The position numbers and the translations under genes are program-made. A stretch of DNA of 64,000 nt from Pinus tabuliformis (lineage: Eukaryota > Streptophyta > Pinopsida > Pinales > Pinaceae), in the NCBI GenBank assembly GCA_031772625.1, contig CM062818.1, positions 1,676,064,667 through 1,676,128,666 of the forward strand, written 5' to 3'. Positions 47,633-59,034 of the stretch are shown here, piece after piece (position 1 is the stretch's first letter; each line of letters starts with the position of its first letter). The notes under the pieces were generated by a model, which was given only the letters and a program-made list of their open reading frames with translations, did no database searches and had not been told where the DNA came from.

Positions 47633-49529
47633 AAAACCCTGATTTATATTTTTTTATATTATTAAAATGTTATTTTAACTCTAAATATGTTTTCATTAAT
47701 ATGTTGATAATGATTTAGTTAATCTTATCAAATATTTATTGGGTGAAGATATTTACTAATTATATTCTACTCAAAAATACAATAGAAAGATTTAATAATC
47801 AATATGGTATATCAATATCCATCACTTTTAAGGAATTTAAGAGAGTGTTGTTATTATTAGTAAACATTGAGTCATGTCATCTAGAATAAAATATCATTTA
47901 TGTAAAAAATATGAATGTCTTATTCCCATATTCAAGTGCTCTTTTGAATAACCCACCTTATCAGGTTTGATACTACAACAATTAAACTAGTAAAACTAGT
48001 AATGAATAGGGTGCACTGCAAATTTCATTCAAGCTATATTTGTCTTAGTTAATTCATGTTGTTTGAAACATTCCCTCCGAATCCTCCTTGTGTTGGACCT
48101 TACATTGGCTCTCATGCTCCATCTCATTTTTACATCTCAGTCCCTTGGATTCCTCCTTCATTCCATCTTGTAGGAGGCAGAAATTGATAGAAGCATCATT
48201 CATTTCCTTATCATAATTCTCAGAAGCCAAAGCTTTAGGTCTAACTACTCTTGGTAGGAATATATGGTTAGAGAAAGGGGTAGAGCCAAAGAGGGAGGCT
48301 GTGGATGAGGGCATCCACTGTGCTTTGTTTGGCTTGATGAAAATGTAGAATTTTTTGACCCAAATACACCAGCCAACAATCACAACTTAGTGTCTTCAAT
48401 GGAGGCTAAGGAGCATAGGTGTTTGGGCTATGGAGATTTGGAAGTTTAGAATTCATTAGTGTGCCATCTCTAGGCCTTTGAAGAATTCAGAGGTGGAGTA
48501 GAACAAATAATGGGAGAGGTGGAAACTAAAATAAACAATACTCATTTAGTACTAAACAATCTATCTAGAGCTATAGGCATTTATTTTCCTTTTGTTCCCA
48601 TAACTTTGGAAACTACCTACTCTATTGAAAGTTCTACTGATTTGAATTTCTCCCACTACCCTAACTCCCCTCCTCTCCCTCGTCCTCCAATGGAGAGAGT
48701 AAAGGGCAAAGGTCTTGTGGTTCAAGTCTCATCTCCCCCACAGAAGAATAATTCAAAGGTAGATAATAAGATGATCCCTCCTACCAGGGTAAACCATACC
48801 TCTAAAGCAGAATCCTCATAATAAGGTACAAGTTTCTAGGATTCCCTCATTATTGAAGAAAATGGGGACGAAGACATACCTAACAATGTTGGAGCAAGAG
48901 AAGAAAGCCACAACAAATCTCAACAAGCTTCAAGTAGTTCTAGAGTGAAGCAAGCTGCATAATTAAGTCCCCCAATAAGGTTCATCTCCCTTTGTCTTTC
49001 ATCATATTACATTATTGTATATGTTTCTATGATCACACCAATAGGAATACTTTTTGTAGGGCCTATGATAGCCCTCATCATGTTTCCATTAACGAAATGC
49101 ATTGTGAATATGTCATGTATTTTAATCACAAAAAAAAAAGAACAAACTAAGTCAAGGAAGATGAATTCTAAAGACTAGGCGAGGTCACTTGACTAGGCGA
49201 GGTCACTTTCTTGGGTGGTTGGTGTTTTTCTTATTGTAGGAAAGAAAATATGAATTGGACATTTCAACTCTTTAAATTTAGGTGGTGAAATTTAATGCCT
49301 AGTAATTTTCAGAATTGATAGTTGCAAGAGGAGTACTGCACGAGCTCACACTTCATTTGGAAAATTTTGCAAACTAAAAGTGCAAGAAATATAAGAGGAA
49401 AAATGGTAGGTTGCTAGCTGCTATGGTATGCTATCCATCCTATGCAGCAAACCAACTAACAAAAAAATCTGGGAAGTAGTAGACATGTAGAGCCTTCTTA
49501 TTGCCTAGCAAGATTGTCGCAGTTAGAAG
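47633..49529. other. Unassigned region with a weak ORF and an A-rich tail
   Basis: Not recognised as any family. A 103-codon plus-strand ORF (48510-48821, starting MGEVETKINNTHLVLNNL) is the longest open stretch; continuing the frame after it runs through stops to an A10 run at about 49129-49139. This could be a decayed retroposon with a poly-A end, but no domain or convincing target duplication was seen. An 18-bp repeat (GACTAGGCGAGGTCACTT) is present twice at 49173-49208. Confidence 0.3.
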
Positions 49530-50220
49530 TCACTACCAACTCGAGGTCCCAACTCTTTGGTCAAAACGTTCTACGCTTATTTCAACTCCGCATAGCACCA
49601 TGAACTTATCTTCAATGGAAACATCGTGGCATATGGCGCCATGACCTTGGATCATAAGAGGAATATTTTCCCATTTGTCTTCTTCCACGTTATAAACTAG
49701 TGCAATCTTAAGACGTTGTCATACTCACCCATTCCGCCAGCGACATGGACAAGTCTAGTGCAAGAAGAGGCAGAGAGAAAAATAATATCGACGTGTATGA
49801 ATGCTACTTCTGGGCCTCCATGTGGCAGATTCAAAGTCATAAATACGTACAGTCACCAGATCGTGTTAGAATGACTGAGATGAGGGTAGAATCTGCCTAT
49901 GAAAACAAGCTTCGAGTTCACAGCAACACACTGAGACCATAGTGGCACTCCCTCAAAGTGGTGTGGGGCAGTGTCGTTAACGGGATGTAGCTCTTTCCAA
50001 GTGCTGGGTCATAAACCGTTAGTACAAAGAAGTGATTCATATATTTTTGAATCAAGAAAAGTATATGCTCGTTGATCCCACGTATTATTCTGTCCACATA
50101 GAACGTAGGGAACCTAACTATAGCCTCCTAGTTTTTGCACACAACTTTCAACATATTGTGTGATTTGTAGGCTACTCTAAGCAAGAACTTTAGCCCGAGA
50201 TCATTGAGAATAAACCGCAT
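49530..50220 (-). pseudogene. F-box/kelch relic 3
   Basis: ATG at 50220 (MRFILNDLG), then FLLRVAYKSHNMLKVVCKN, FPTFYVDR, FEGVPLWSQCVAVNSKLVFI, and near the end WCYAELK or, in another frame, MVLCGVEISVERFD. It aligns with relic 1 along about 650 bp but has stops, frame shifts and small insertions, and loses similarity near 49530, before the C-terminal tail. Same family role as relic 1. Its 5' flank is shared with relic 1. Confidence 0.8.
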
Positions 50221-51853
50221 TATACTACTTCAAACGCACTTAGTTTTTGAACCCAATTTTTTTTTACAGATTAACACACGACTTCAAACATGAAAATGAG
50301 TAGGCTTATTGCAAATATGAAAGTAGAGTTGAATATAACATAAAATGAAGGGAGGGGCAGTACTCTAGTAACCTAATTTAACTCGAATAAATGAAAGTGG
50401 AGTTAAATATATGACACTAAGAGAGTTCTAGAGATTACCTACCTAATTGAGTCTCTTAGTTCTAGAGATTACCTACCTAATTGAGTCTAGATGCTGATTT
50501 TATAGTCAAATGTGATGTATAAAAGTATTTGTATGTCATCAAAGTTAAAATTTTGCTATGTTAGTCAAAACAAAAAAATAAATTTGAGTCACTATTATGT
50601 GTAAGGATGTCCTTCCATCATCAAAGTTCAAATTTTTGTCATGTGCGTCTAAAAAAAATTAAATAACTATACAAAACATTTAAATAATATTGGTTTTTTA
50701 AACTGGATGGCTCTCTCTGTTCATGTTAGATTCTTATTTAAAATGGATCTATGCCATTTTCAAGGAATTTCATTCCATAGATTCTAACATTAATAGTAAT
50801 TCTTTCCCTATATTATCCATCAACATTAATATTAAATACATCTCAATTTTAATTCACTATGGTCATGGCAAGTAACATCTATATATCTATATTTTAATTC
50901 ATTCTGTTCAAAGTGTAGCAACTTGATACTTTAACACTGTAGTTCATGTCTTTACTTAAATTACTAAAAAAATAAAGAGAAATAACTTTTATTTAAAGTA
51001 TTTAATTCCATTAGAGAGATCAATTAATAAAAGTAGTTATTACTAAGAATTTAATTTAAAAATTAATATTTTTTTCATTAAAATTGATTAATTTCTATTT
51101 ATTTATTTAAAGTAATTTAATTTATTAAGATTTTAAACAAGATTTGAAATTTTACTCAATATTACTATCATAGATTCATTTTAATTCTGGATCGATCAAA
51201 TCTCTTTTCACTTTAAACTAGGTTTGCATCACAAGAGATTTGGTCCCTCTACATGTGGTAGATCCAAATTTAAGACTGATCTCTGTAAATAGTCTATATT
51301 TCACATGAATACCATAGACCCTTTTTTATTATTTTATTTTTATAAGGTTTATTTTTTATTTTTATTTTATATTTGAGTGAATTAAAATCTTTACATTACA
51401 TTAATCTTTTTGTTTATTTATTTTATTTGATTTTTATTTTTATTTTTATTTAATTTTCCCTAGTAGAAATGCTAAACAAGATGTTACAACATCTCTACCA
51501 TATTGTCGCATTTAAAACTTGCATAGATCCATCCTAAATCACATGTACCAAGGGATGAGAGGGATCAAGAGGTTTGTATTCAAGAGATTGATCCCTCTCT
51601 ACTCTTGGTAGATGTAGAGTTAAGATAGATCTAGGTTGGTTTAATTCCCCCCTTTAAATAGCTTATGTTCCACATGAATGTCATGGGTCAATACCATGGG
51701 TTCTCAATACCATGGGTCATTATTATTATTATTATTATTTTATTTTATAGGGTTAATTTAATTTGATTTAATTTAATCCTATTTTTAGAGAGTTAAAATA
51801 TTTACATTACATTACATTAATCTTGATATTTAATTTAGTTTATCTTTATTTTT
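50221..51853. repeat. 5' flank of relic 3, paralogous to 28859-29790
   Basis: Similarity to the relic 1 flank is recognisable in blocks (50221-50430; around 51200-51310; 51540-51710). No gene is found. It contains a 34-bp tandem repeat (AGTTCTAGAGATTACCTACC..., 50424-50490) and ATT/TTA-rich simple repeats at 51350-51450 and 51715-51760. Confidence 0.65.
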
Positions 51854-52134
51854 ATGTATTTTGACTTAATGAGCCGCAAGGGTTAGTTTAGTTGGTCAAG
51901 TTCCGATTGTTAAGTATCTCGCCACTTGGGAGGTCACCAGGTCAAATACCTTGAAGACCTTAGGGTTTGGCCTTTCTTTTTTGGCCAGTGGGTAGATCCC
52001 TTCGAGTTGTTCTTCATGTATTTTCTCATGGATGTAGTGGTAGATCCCTTCGAGTTGATCCACCTATATTTTATCATGGATGTAGCGGCCACCTAGTGTT
52101 GTGAACCACCTTTAAAAAATGTAATTTGACTTAA
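51854..52134 (+). mobile_element. tRNA-derived SINE with 16-bp TSD
   Basis: Body 51870-52118. Box A-like TTAGTTTAGTTGG at 51882-51894 and box B-like GGTCACCAGGTCAAATACC about 40 bp downstream form an RNA polymerase III internal promoter as in plant SINEs. The 3' end is a short A-run. The flanking ATGTA(T/A)TTTGACTTAA copies at 51854-51869 and 52119-52134 match at 15 of 16 positions. A 48-bp internal duplication (TAGATCCCTTCGAGTTG at 51993 and 52041) lengthens the body. Confidence 0.88.
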
Positions 52135-52444
52135 AAACAATGCTAAAAGTTCATTACATTACAACATCTTTACCATACTTGGCTTGAGAGCACCTCTTTG
52201 CGCAATTATTCATAACTAGCAATTGCACTAGATGTTGCGAAGGAAATGTTGTAAAGCAATAGCATATAACACTAATTAATTCTTCTTTGACAGTTGTTGA
52301 AAGACAGAAAAAATATCAAAAAAAGGAAAGGACCATGCTACAATGAAATGTTATTGCAATGTTTTTCCCTTGAGCTTTACAAATCATGAGGCATATGTTG
52401 AAGTTAAATATGCATGCATATTTTTTGTTTTAAGAATATGTTGT

Positions 52445-53498
52445 TGTTAAAATTGGCAACCAGCGAAAAACTTCATGTGGGTCATCTTATTCATGGCTCA
52501 TAATATTTTTATTAGATTCCTCTCATCGAGAGGTGTGGGATTGATATAAATATCATCCAATTCCGATAAGTATTCATGGAGATATGAATTTATTTTGATT
52601 ATGGAATTACTATCAAGCCGACCTACAACTCATGTAGGCTCAGAAGCCCAACAATCGCATCTATTCACCCACCAACGTTGTGTATAAATATAAGAGGACT
52701 TTTCCTCATTTGGACTCACTGATATCATCACATCTCTCTCTCTCTACTGCGTAGATATGAGTCTCTTCTCTACTGCGGTGAAATGGGTCTCTCTCTCTCA
52801 CACATGTGAAGCTGGAAGCTGTTGAATTTGAAGCTGCAACTGCAGAAGTAAAGATTGACTTGCGTGGCCTAGAAGATCTCCTCTTTGGAACTGCGCTGTA
52901 GGTTCATCTGAACCTCCTTTGAAAACCGCAAGTTTTGGTGGTGGTATGAAGTCAATCCGATGAACGGTTTGCAAGATATTGACTGCCCTAGTTTGAAGCC
53001 GGAAACTGCTAAAACTGAAACTGTAACTACAGAAGTAAAGATTGACTTGCGTGGCCTAGAAGATATCCTCATCTGAACTGTGTTGTAGGTTCATATGAAC
53101 CTCCTCTGGAAGCCGAAAATTTTGGTGGTGGAATGAAGTCAATCCGACGGTCAGTTTGTGAGATATGGTCTGCCCTAGTTTGATAATGAAGCCGCTAATG
53201 CTGCTGCTGCTGATCTAGGGTTTGCTACTGCTGATATGAATCAGATTTATTGTACTATTTCTCTCTGTTGAATTATTGAAGATAAAAGAAGATTTGATCA
53301 AAGGGTTTCCCACACATTATGGGGTTTGTCCCTCGCTAGCCGCAACATCTTGTGTCTCTTGTCTTGGCTTGTTTTATGTCGATCGTTTAATGTTCTATCT
53401 GCACTTTACATTATGTACATGTGATTTCTAATCGGTGGAATATAATAAGAAAAAGAAGTAAACTGTTATAAGCATATAACATACCATATAACTTAACA
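52445..53498. mobile_element. Solo LTR (1054 bp) with perfect GTTGT target duplication
   Basis: Ends are TGTTAA and TTAACA, flanked by GTTGT at 52440-52444 and 53499-53503. The uninterrupted right arm of the inverted repeat has a single GTTGT-like site at the matching point. Inside are TATAAATATAAGAG (52683-52696), a CT-rich run and a 187-bp direct duplication. No internal retrotransposon sequence is present. Superfamily is undetermined. Confidence 0.9.
52835..53205. repeat. 187-bp direct duplication inside the solo LTR
   Basis: AGAAGTAAAGATTGACTTGC occurs at 52844 and 53031, and the following bases (GTGGCCTAGAAGAT..., AAGTCAATCCGA) stay in register at a period of about 187. The copies differ by scattered substitutions. 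Confidence 0.88.
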
Positions 53499-53569
53499 GT
53501 TGTTATATGTCATCTTTTCTTTAGGTACTCTTCCTACCAACCTGAAGAATCTTAAGATTGTACTATAAT

Positions 53570-54135
53570 GAACGTAGCTTTTGTACAAATTCTACATACG
53601 TATAGATGGTTGTTTTATATGGATGTCATTAATAATTTTATGTTGATTTGATTTCATACTCACTAAGTATGTTTTTTTCTTTGTGGGTCCTTGACATATT
53701 AAATATTGTTTAATCTAATAAGTTTTCATTGTATTTTTGAGTGTCTTAAAAGGAAATGATTTATATTTCAATAACCGATATGAGGTTAGTCGCTTGTTTT
53801 CTTTGCGCAGATAGTAAAAAATATATGCATAGGTGGCTTCTATCATCTCAATAGGAGTAAAAAGAAGGTTATTGAGAAGAGAACTCCAATAGCGAGAGAT
53901 ATTTGGTAGCAACTCTAGAATTGGAAAACATGTCTTACTCTGTGGTTTTGGCTACTAGACATAGCTTTTTTTGATCTTGTAGAGAAGAAAGTAAATTTTC
54001 ATTTAGCTTATACTACATTAACTATGAAATTACCAACATTCAAGGAACACTTTCCATCACATTTGTAGAGAAAAATATAACAAATTATTACACTTTCCTT
54101 ATCAAATATAAATGATCCTATATGAAATAGCTACC
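53570..54135. repeat. Repeated unit, copy 1 of three direct copies
   Basis: Shares an ordered series of blocks with 55100-55640 (copy 2), and its second half (from about 53820) with 55640-55955 (copy 3). Blocks include GATTTGATTTCATACTCACT, TTTCTTTGTGGGT and TTAGCTTATACTACATTAAC. In one frame the shared block gives FHLAYTTLTMK-like text in copies 1 and 3, so it may derive from an exon, but no family was recognised. Confidence 0.8.
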
Positions 54136-55099
54136 TTGTGCCTCATAGTTTAAATTTTTGAAAGGAGGAGGAGTGTCAAGGTGCAAACTAGAATAGGAAG
54201 AGGGGAAGACGAGATTGAACGATGTATGAAGAATCTTGTTTGGGACTTGAGATTCATGTTGGAACACCCTTATTTATGCATCAAACATTATTTGATAATA
54301 ATTTGCTTGATTCTCTAAGGTGATTTAGAATAGAATAAGTGAAGTGAGCTATAAGCTCCCTATTTGAGATAATAGTATTAATTGGAGAGACATGATCTAT
54401 AAAAGTACTATGTTGGTGCAGTTTCTTAAAAGATAAAATTGTCTTTATGACTCACCTTGTACTCCCTATACTACATTAATCACACTTAAGGCTATGTTAG
54501 TTGTATTACTATAGTGGAAGCTCATGAGCATAACTTAAGCACAAACCTATTGTTAGCATTTCTTAATAGATGTTTGTTAAAGAGACCATAGTTGACGCTT
54601 TTCATAACATCTGTAACACATGCGCATACATTATCATATTATCTTTGGGTTTGCAATATTTATTATCTGATGGACATAAATTTCCCTGTAGATATTAAGT
54701 ACATTGCAAGTGATGACATAGACTCTCCACGAAAAAATCATTCATGAATTGGGGCTAGAACAACCAAAGCACAGTCGTTGAATGATTTCATCATCTTAAT
54801 TGTAGTAAAATAGGGATCCAAAATGAATGAGGCTACTTACAACCTGAAGCGACAATTTTCAAGCAAATTTATCATCTCTTCGATAGCAAGAGATTTCGTT
54901 TTGGTCCCCGTTTAGCTCATGAAATAGTTTTGTTGAGATGCAAGCATTATCAATGCTTGTCCTTCAATCAATAACATGGGAAAATAATCCAATTCAAAAA
55001 TTGTTTCTGAATTTGATTGAGCTAAAGTTATTTCTAAATTTGAATGATCTATAGGAGTAAGGAAAGGGTAGTAGTAAAATTCTGGAATTTCTAACACAC
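54136..55099. other. Unique AT-rich stretch between repeat copies
   Basis: No supported gene. A 61-codon minus-strand open frame (54912-55097) is unrecognised and likely chance. Confidence 0.45.
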
Positions 55100-55640
55100 T
55101 AGTAGACTAGAAACAAATCCTAATTCCATATTGATGAGGTTTTTATTTGGATGTCCTTAACCATTTTATGTTGATTTGATTTCATACTCACTGAGTATGT
55201 TTTTTCTTTGTGGGTTCTTGATGTATTAAAATTTTTTTAATCTACTAATTTTTCATTGTATTTCTAAGTGTCTTAAAAGGAACTGATTTATATTTCAATA
55301 GAAGATATGAAATTGGTCATTTTTCCTCCTTGTGTAGATATTGAAAAATATATGGAGTAGTGGCTTTAATCACTTCAAGAGAAATAAAAATAAGCCTATT
55401 TATTAAAGAACTCTAGTGCTCAGAGAGATTTTGCAGCAGTTGCAGAATTAGCGAACATGTCTTGCTCTATGGTGTTAGCTACTGGGCATAGCTTTCTTGA
55501 TCTTGTATAGAAGAATGTAAATTTTAATTTATCTTATACTACATTAACCATGAAATTTCCAACATTCAGGGCACACTTTCCTTCACATTATAGAGAAAAT
55601 TATAAAAAAGTGGCACACTTTTCTTATCAGATATAAATGC
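55100..55640. repeat. Repeated unit, copy 2
   Basis: Direct copy of 53570-54135, retaining the CACTGAGTATG, AGTGTCTTAAAAGGAACTGA, GGTGTTAGCTACTGGGCATAGC and ACCATGAAATTTCCAACATT blocks. Confidence 0.8.
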
Positions 55641-55955
55641 TCCTATATGCAACAACAATGGATTTCATCACTTGAAGAGCAGCAAAAACAAGTTTATTGA
55701 GAAAACAACTGCAACATTGAGAGAGATTTGGTAGCATCTGTGAAATTGATGAACATGTCATGCTCTATGGTGTTGTATTTTTGGCATAGATTTCTTGTTC
55801 TTTTATAGAAGACTATACATTTTCATTTAGCTTATACTACATGGACCATGAGATTTCCAACATTTAGAGCATACATGCCATCACAATTCTAGAGAAAATT
55901 AGAGCATAGTATCACACTTTTCTTAATAGATCTAAATTCTTCTATATGAAAGAAC
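55641..55955. repeat. Repeated unit, copy 3 (partial)
   Basis: Direct copy of the second half of the unit, starting with GATTTCATCACTTGAAGAGC and ending CTTCTATATGAAAGAACC. It follows copy 2 without a gap. Confidence 0.8.
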
Positions 55956-57579
55956 CAATTTGATATGGGAGTCTCAACATTAGCTGAGAGGGTTTGATTC
56001 CAGATGGGATTCGATTACAACTTATTCAATTGAGATCTTGAATTTTTTCTGATTGAGAGGGCATTAATGCATTTCCATGACAATCACATGCATGGTATCA
56101 TGTTGGCTTGTGAGTCATTGTTTCCATAGAGAATGTGTTCAAGAGATAAGTGTTCTTATCTTTCTCCTTAAAAGAAGAATTTTCATTCAGACCTTATTAT
56201 ATTTAAAAGAAAATAATGTATTAATTTTCTTGAAAAGGGTGCATATTAGTATCATTTGTATAGCTTATGAACATTAAAAGATAAATTATGTGTGTATGAA
56301 TTCCTGAAAAGATTGCATAGCCAGATTAATTATGTGAATTTCATGGTTTACATGCAGGAAAAGTTAAGTCAACCTTGTTATTGTTTTAAAAATGTTTGTC
56401 ATGGAAAAACATAGAAAAACACTTTTCTTTTCCAAGGGATCAAATGCATAACATCCATTCTTTCATGCATGCAAACAAACAATTTCCTCTTACTAAAAGA
56501 TATAACCCAATAACTTTAAATAATATTCTCCCAAAATAAGTCTAGGTGGTAGTTGTTCATGATCAAGTCAAGTATATGTTGTCTACGATAAGAAATACCA
56601 TAGCTAATTTCCTTATGCATGCAATGCATATTAGTTTTCGCAAAATAAGTCTAACACTACAAATATTATGCGATTGCAACTTTATTTCCTCTAGTAATAT
56701 GATACCAAAACTATTCTTTTACATGGATGAACATGCATATGTTTCCCAAAGAATGAAACTTAGGTAAGAGACAAGATCACTACACATAAGAATACTATTG
56801 AGAAAGGATAAATGGTAGTAATCATAAATTTCCATAGATAGAACAAGATTTCTAAAACTAAAATTTTCTAAACCTAGAAATTTGGATGTTCTCTCACTTG
56901 AGGTATACTTTGTCCTCATTTTTTATTTATCTATAAAATAATGAATTTTTCTTTTAATTGAGAGGCATACAAATAATTTTAAACAACTTCATATATAAAT
57001 ATACATTTTTTTCTGAATTCCATAAGCAAAATAAATTTTCACAATTTTATACATAGAATTACTCATTCTTAAAAAGAGAATGCATATAATGTGGGAAACA
57101 ATAATGGAAATATTAAATTGGATTATAAAGTCATAAGATGAATGTTTAGTAAGAGTGAGGATAATGATAGATTTGGTAACAAGTACTAGTTTTGTTTGAT
57201 GGACAACTTTGCAATTTAAACTGAAACTCTAGAAGGGAAGTTGGTAAAGTTGTTTAGTTGGTTGAATGGAAAGTTGGTGATGATGCTTAGTTGGTTAATT
57301 GGTTTGGGGATTCTAATTTCATTCTACCTTTTTAATAAATAAGAAGTCAAATATATCAAATTTTTATATTAATATATTATATGTGATCCCTTCTTCCAAC
57401 TATATAGCATTTTTCGTGTCCTCGTAAATTCGATGAATTAGAAATTTATGTAATGAATCAATCAAAAGACACAACAAATAACGAAAATGTTTAAATTTAA
57501 AAATTTGAGTACACATCTAATGACCAACATTTAGTATTATTGAACAAGGGAACCAATATATTTAGGATGTATGTTAGCT
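55956..57579. other. AT-rich interior of the inverted repeat, no gene
   Basis: Strongly A/T-rich sequence. Short open frames (56077-56277, 56546-56767) show no recognisable domain. I see no transposase. Confidence 0.5.
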
Positions 57580-58172
57580 AAATCTCTCTACCAAAAATCT
57601 CTTGGTGTTGGAGTTCTAGAGTTCTTTTCTCAATAGCCTTATTTTTACTGCTCTTTAAGTGATAAAATAAATGACCAACTTCAAATTAGATACTGATATA
57701 TAAAGAAGATACCTTTAAGACACTTAGAAATATAATGAAAAATAAGTAGATTAAATAATATTTAATATGTGAAGAACCCACAAAGAAAAAAATGTGCTCA
57801 GTGAGTATGAAATCAAATCGAGATAAAAGGGTTAATGAAATCCATATAAAACCCTCATCAATATAGAAGTATGATTTGTGCAAAAACTAGGTTCATTATA
57901 TTACAGTCTTAAGATTCTTCAGGTTGGAAATAAGATTACCAAACGATAACTTAGAACAACATATCGTCAAGAGAAAAAGTATCGATCCATCTTTAACTTC
58001 AACATATGCCTCGTGATTTGTAAGGGTCAAGGAAGAAATATTGCAATAAGATTTTATTATAGCATGGCGCTTGCATTTTGTTGATATTTTTTCTGTCTTT
58101 CATCAAGTGTCAAAGAAACATTAATTAGTGTTATATGTTCTTTCCTTATGACATTTCCTTTGCAACATCTAG
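57580..58172. repeat. Right arm of the long inverted repeat
   Basis: Reverse complement of 52217-52439 plus 53504-53910, with substitutions and small indels. It has no LTR insertion and so shows the pre-insertion state. Confidence 0.88.
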
Positions 58173-58239
58173 TGCAACTGTTATTTTAATCATTTCAACA
58201 AAAAAAAAATACCCATTAAAATGGATAGATGATGATTAT

Positions 58240-58384
58240 ATTTTTTATCCTTTTTGAGGAAATAACCAAGCCCACCTACAATGGGAAAAATGACAAACTC
58301 AGGGAGAGGTGTCATACCAAACCTAATTTCGTTGAGTTGTTCGAGCTCCCACAACTTTGAATACTTGAGCATACCAGTCACCAT
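58240..58384 (-). pseudogene. Coding-like fragment of unknown family
   Basis: The minus strand reads MVTGMLKYSKLWELEQLNEI, then RFGMTPLPEFVIFPIVGGLG and a Lys-rich end. Composition and absence of stops look like a real exon fragment, but I cannot name the family. It sits just outside the right arm of the inverted repeat; no continuation was found. Confidence 0.3.
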
Positions 58385-58446
58385 GTCATAAAAGAAACCT
58401 TGATAATATCATAAATGCATATCAATTACATCCTTGCGAAATAAAC

Positions 58447-58614
58447 CTCTTCACATTAAGAATTTCTGGAACTCTCTTTTCCATTTTATATTGAAAATTG
58501 TACATTAATATCTTCTGGACATTACAACCACCTCTTTTCACATTAAGATATTCAGAACTCTCTTTTCCATTGTATATTATAAGCTATATATTAATATATT
58601 CGAGACATTATCAC
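58447..58614. repeat. Imperfect direct duplication, period about 84 bp
   Basis: CCTCTTCACATTAAGAATTT...ACATTACAAC (58447-58529) is followed by CCTCTTTTCACATTAAGATA...ACATTATCAC (58531-58614). Internal blocks such as AACTCTCTTTTCCATT are identical. Confidence 0.85.
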
Positions 58615-59034
58615 AATATATTACAGCTTCTTACTGAAGCTTCAAGAATGATTTACTATATCTCAAAAGAATTCAAATGACACCTGGAGAAGGAGAAAAA
58701 ATAGAAGTTACTATGGTGACATGACTAAACATATATCAAAATTGTATTATAGGTTTGTCTAGCCGGTGCATGCTACATATCCATCTTTTGGTACCATAGT
58801 AGCGATGAGAACATTCGCAGAGAAAAAAAGAAGAAGCAAATAACACTTACATACAAGAACTGAACCCTAACGCGGATTCTATTTCCGACAAATTCAACAA
58901 GTTATTCATTTTTTTCATACAAGTAGAATTTTTATAAATTAATTGAAGTTCATGTGATCAAGAGATGTTAGGATGGAAAAGATGTCTTCAAAACATTAAG
59001 AAATTTGGACTTCTAAATCACACTAAATCCAATT
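58615..59034. other. Spacer, no gene seen
   Basis: AT-rich DNA between the duplication and the candidate LTR. Nothing was recognised. Confidence 0.45.

Larger units (their letters stand above)
52217..53910. repeat. Left arm of a long inverted repeat (interrupted by a solo LTR)
   Basis: 52217-52439 matches the reverse complement of about 57985-58172. After removal of the solo LTR, 53504-53910 matches the reverse complement of about 57580-57960. Anchors include GCACTAGATGTTGC, GAAAGACAGAAAAAATATCA, CAACCTGAAGAATCTTAAGA and GATTTGATTTCATACTCACT. The arm is about 630 bp without the LTR. Confidence 0.88.

Noticed and set aside
48054..48383. 109-codon minus-strand ORF
   Set aside because: No domain, no neighbour support, and ordinary length for chance in this composition; left within an unassigned region.
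48498..49150. Candidate target duplication AGAACAAA (about 48498 and 49140) around the A-rich tail
   Set aside because: Only eight bases, in A-rich sequence, and the first copy lies inside the ORF frame; not convincing.
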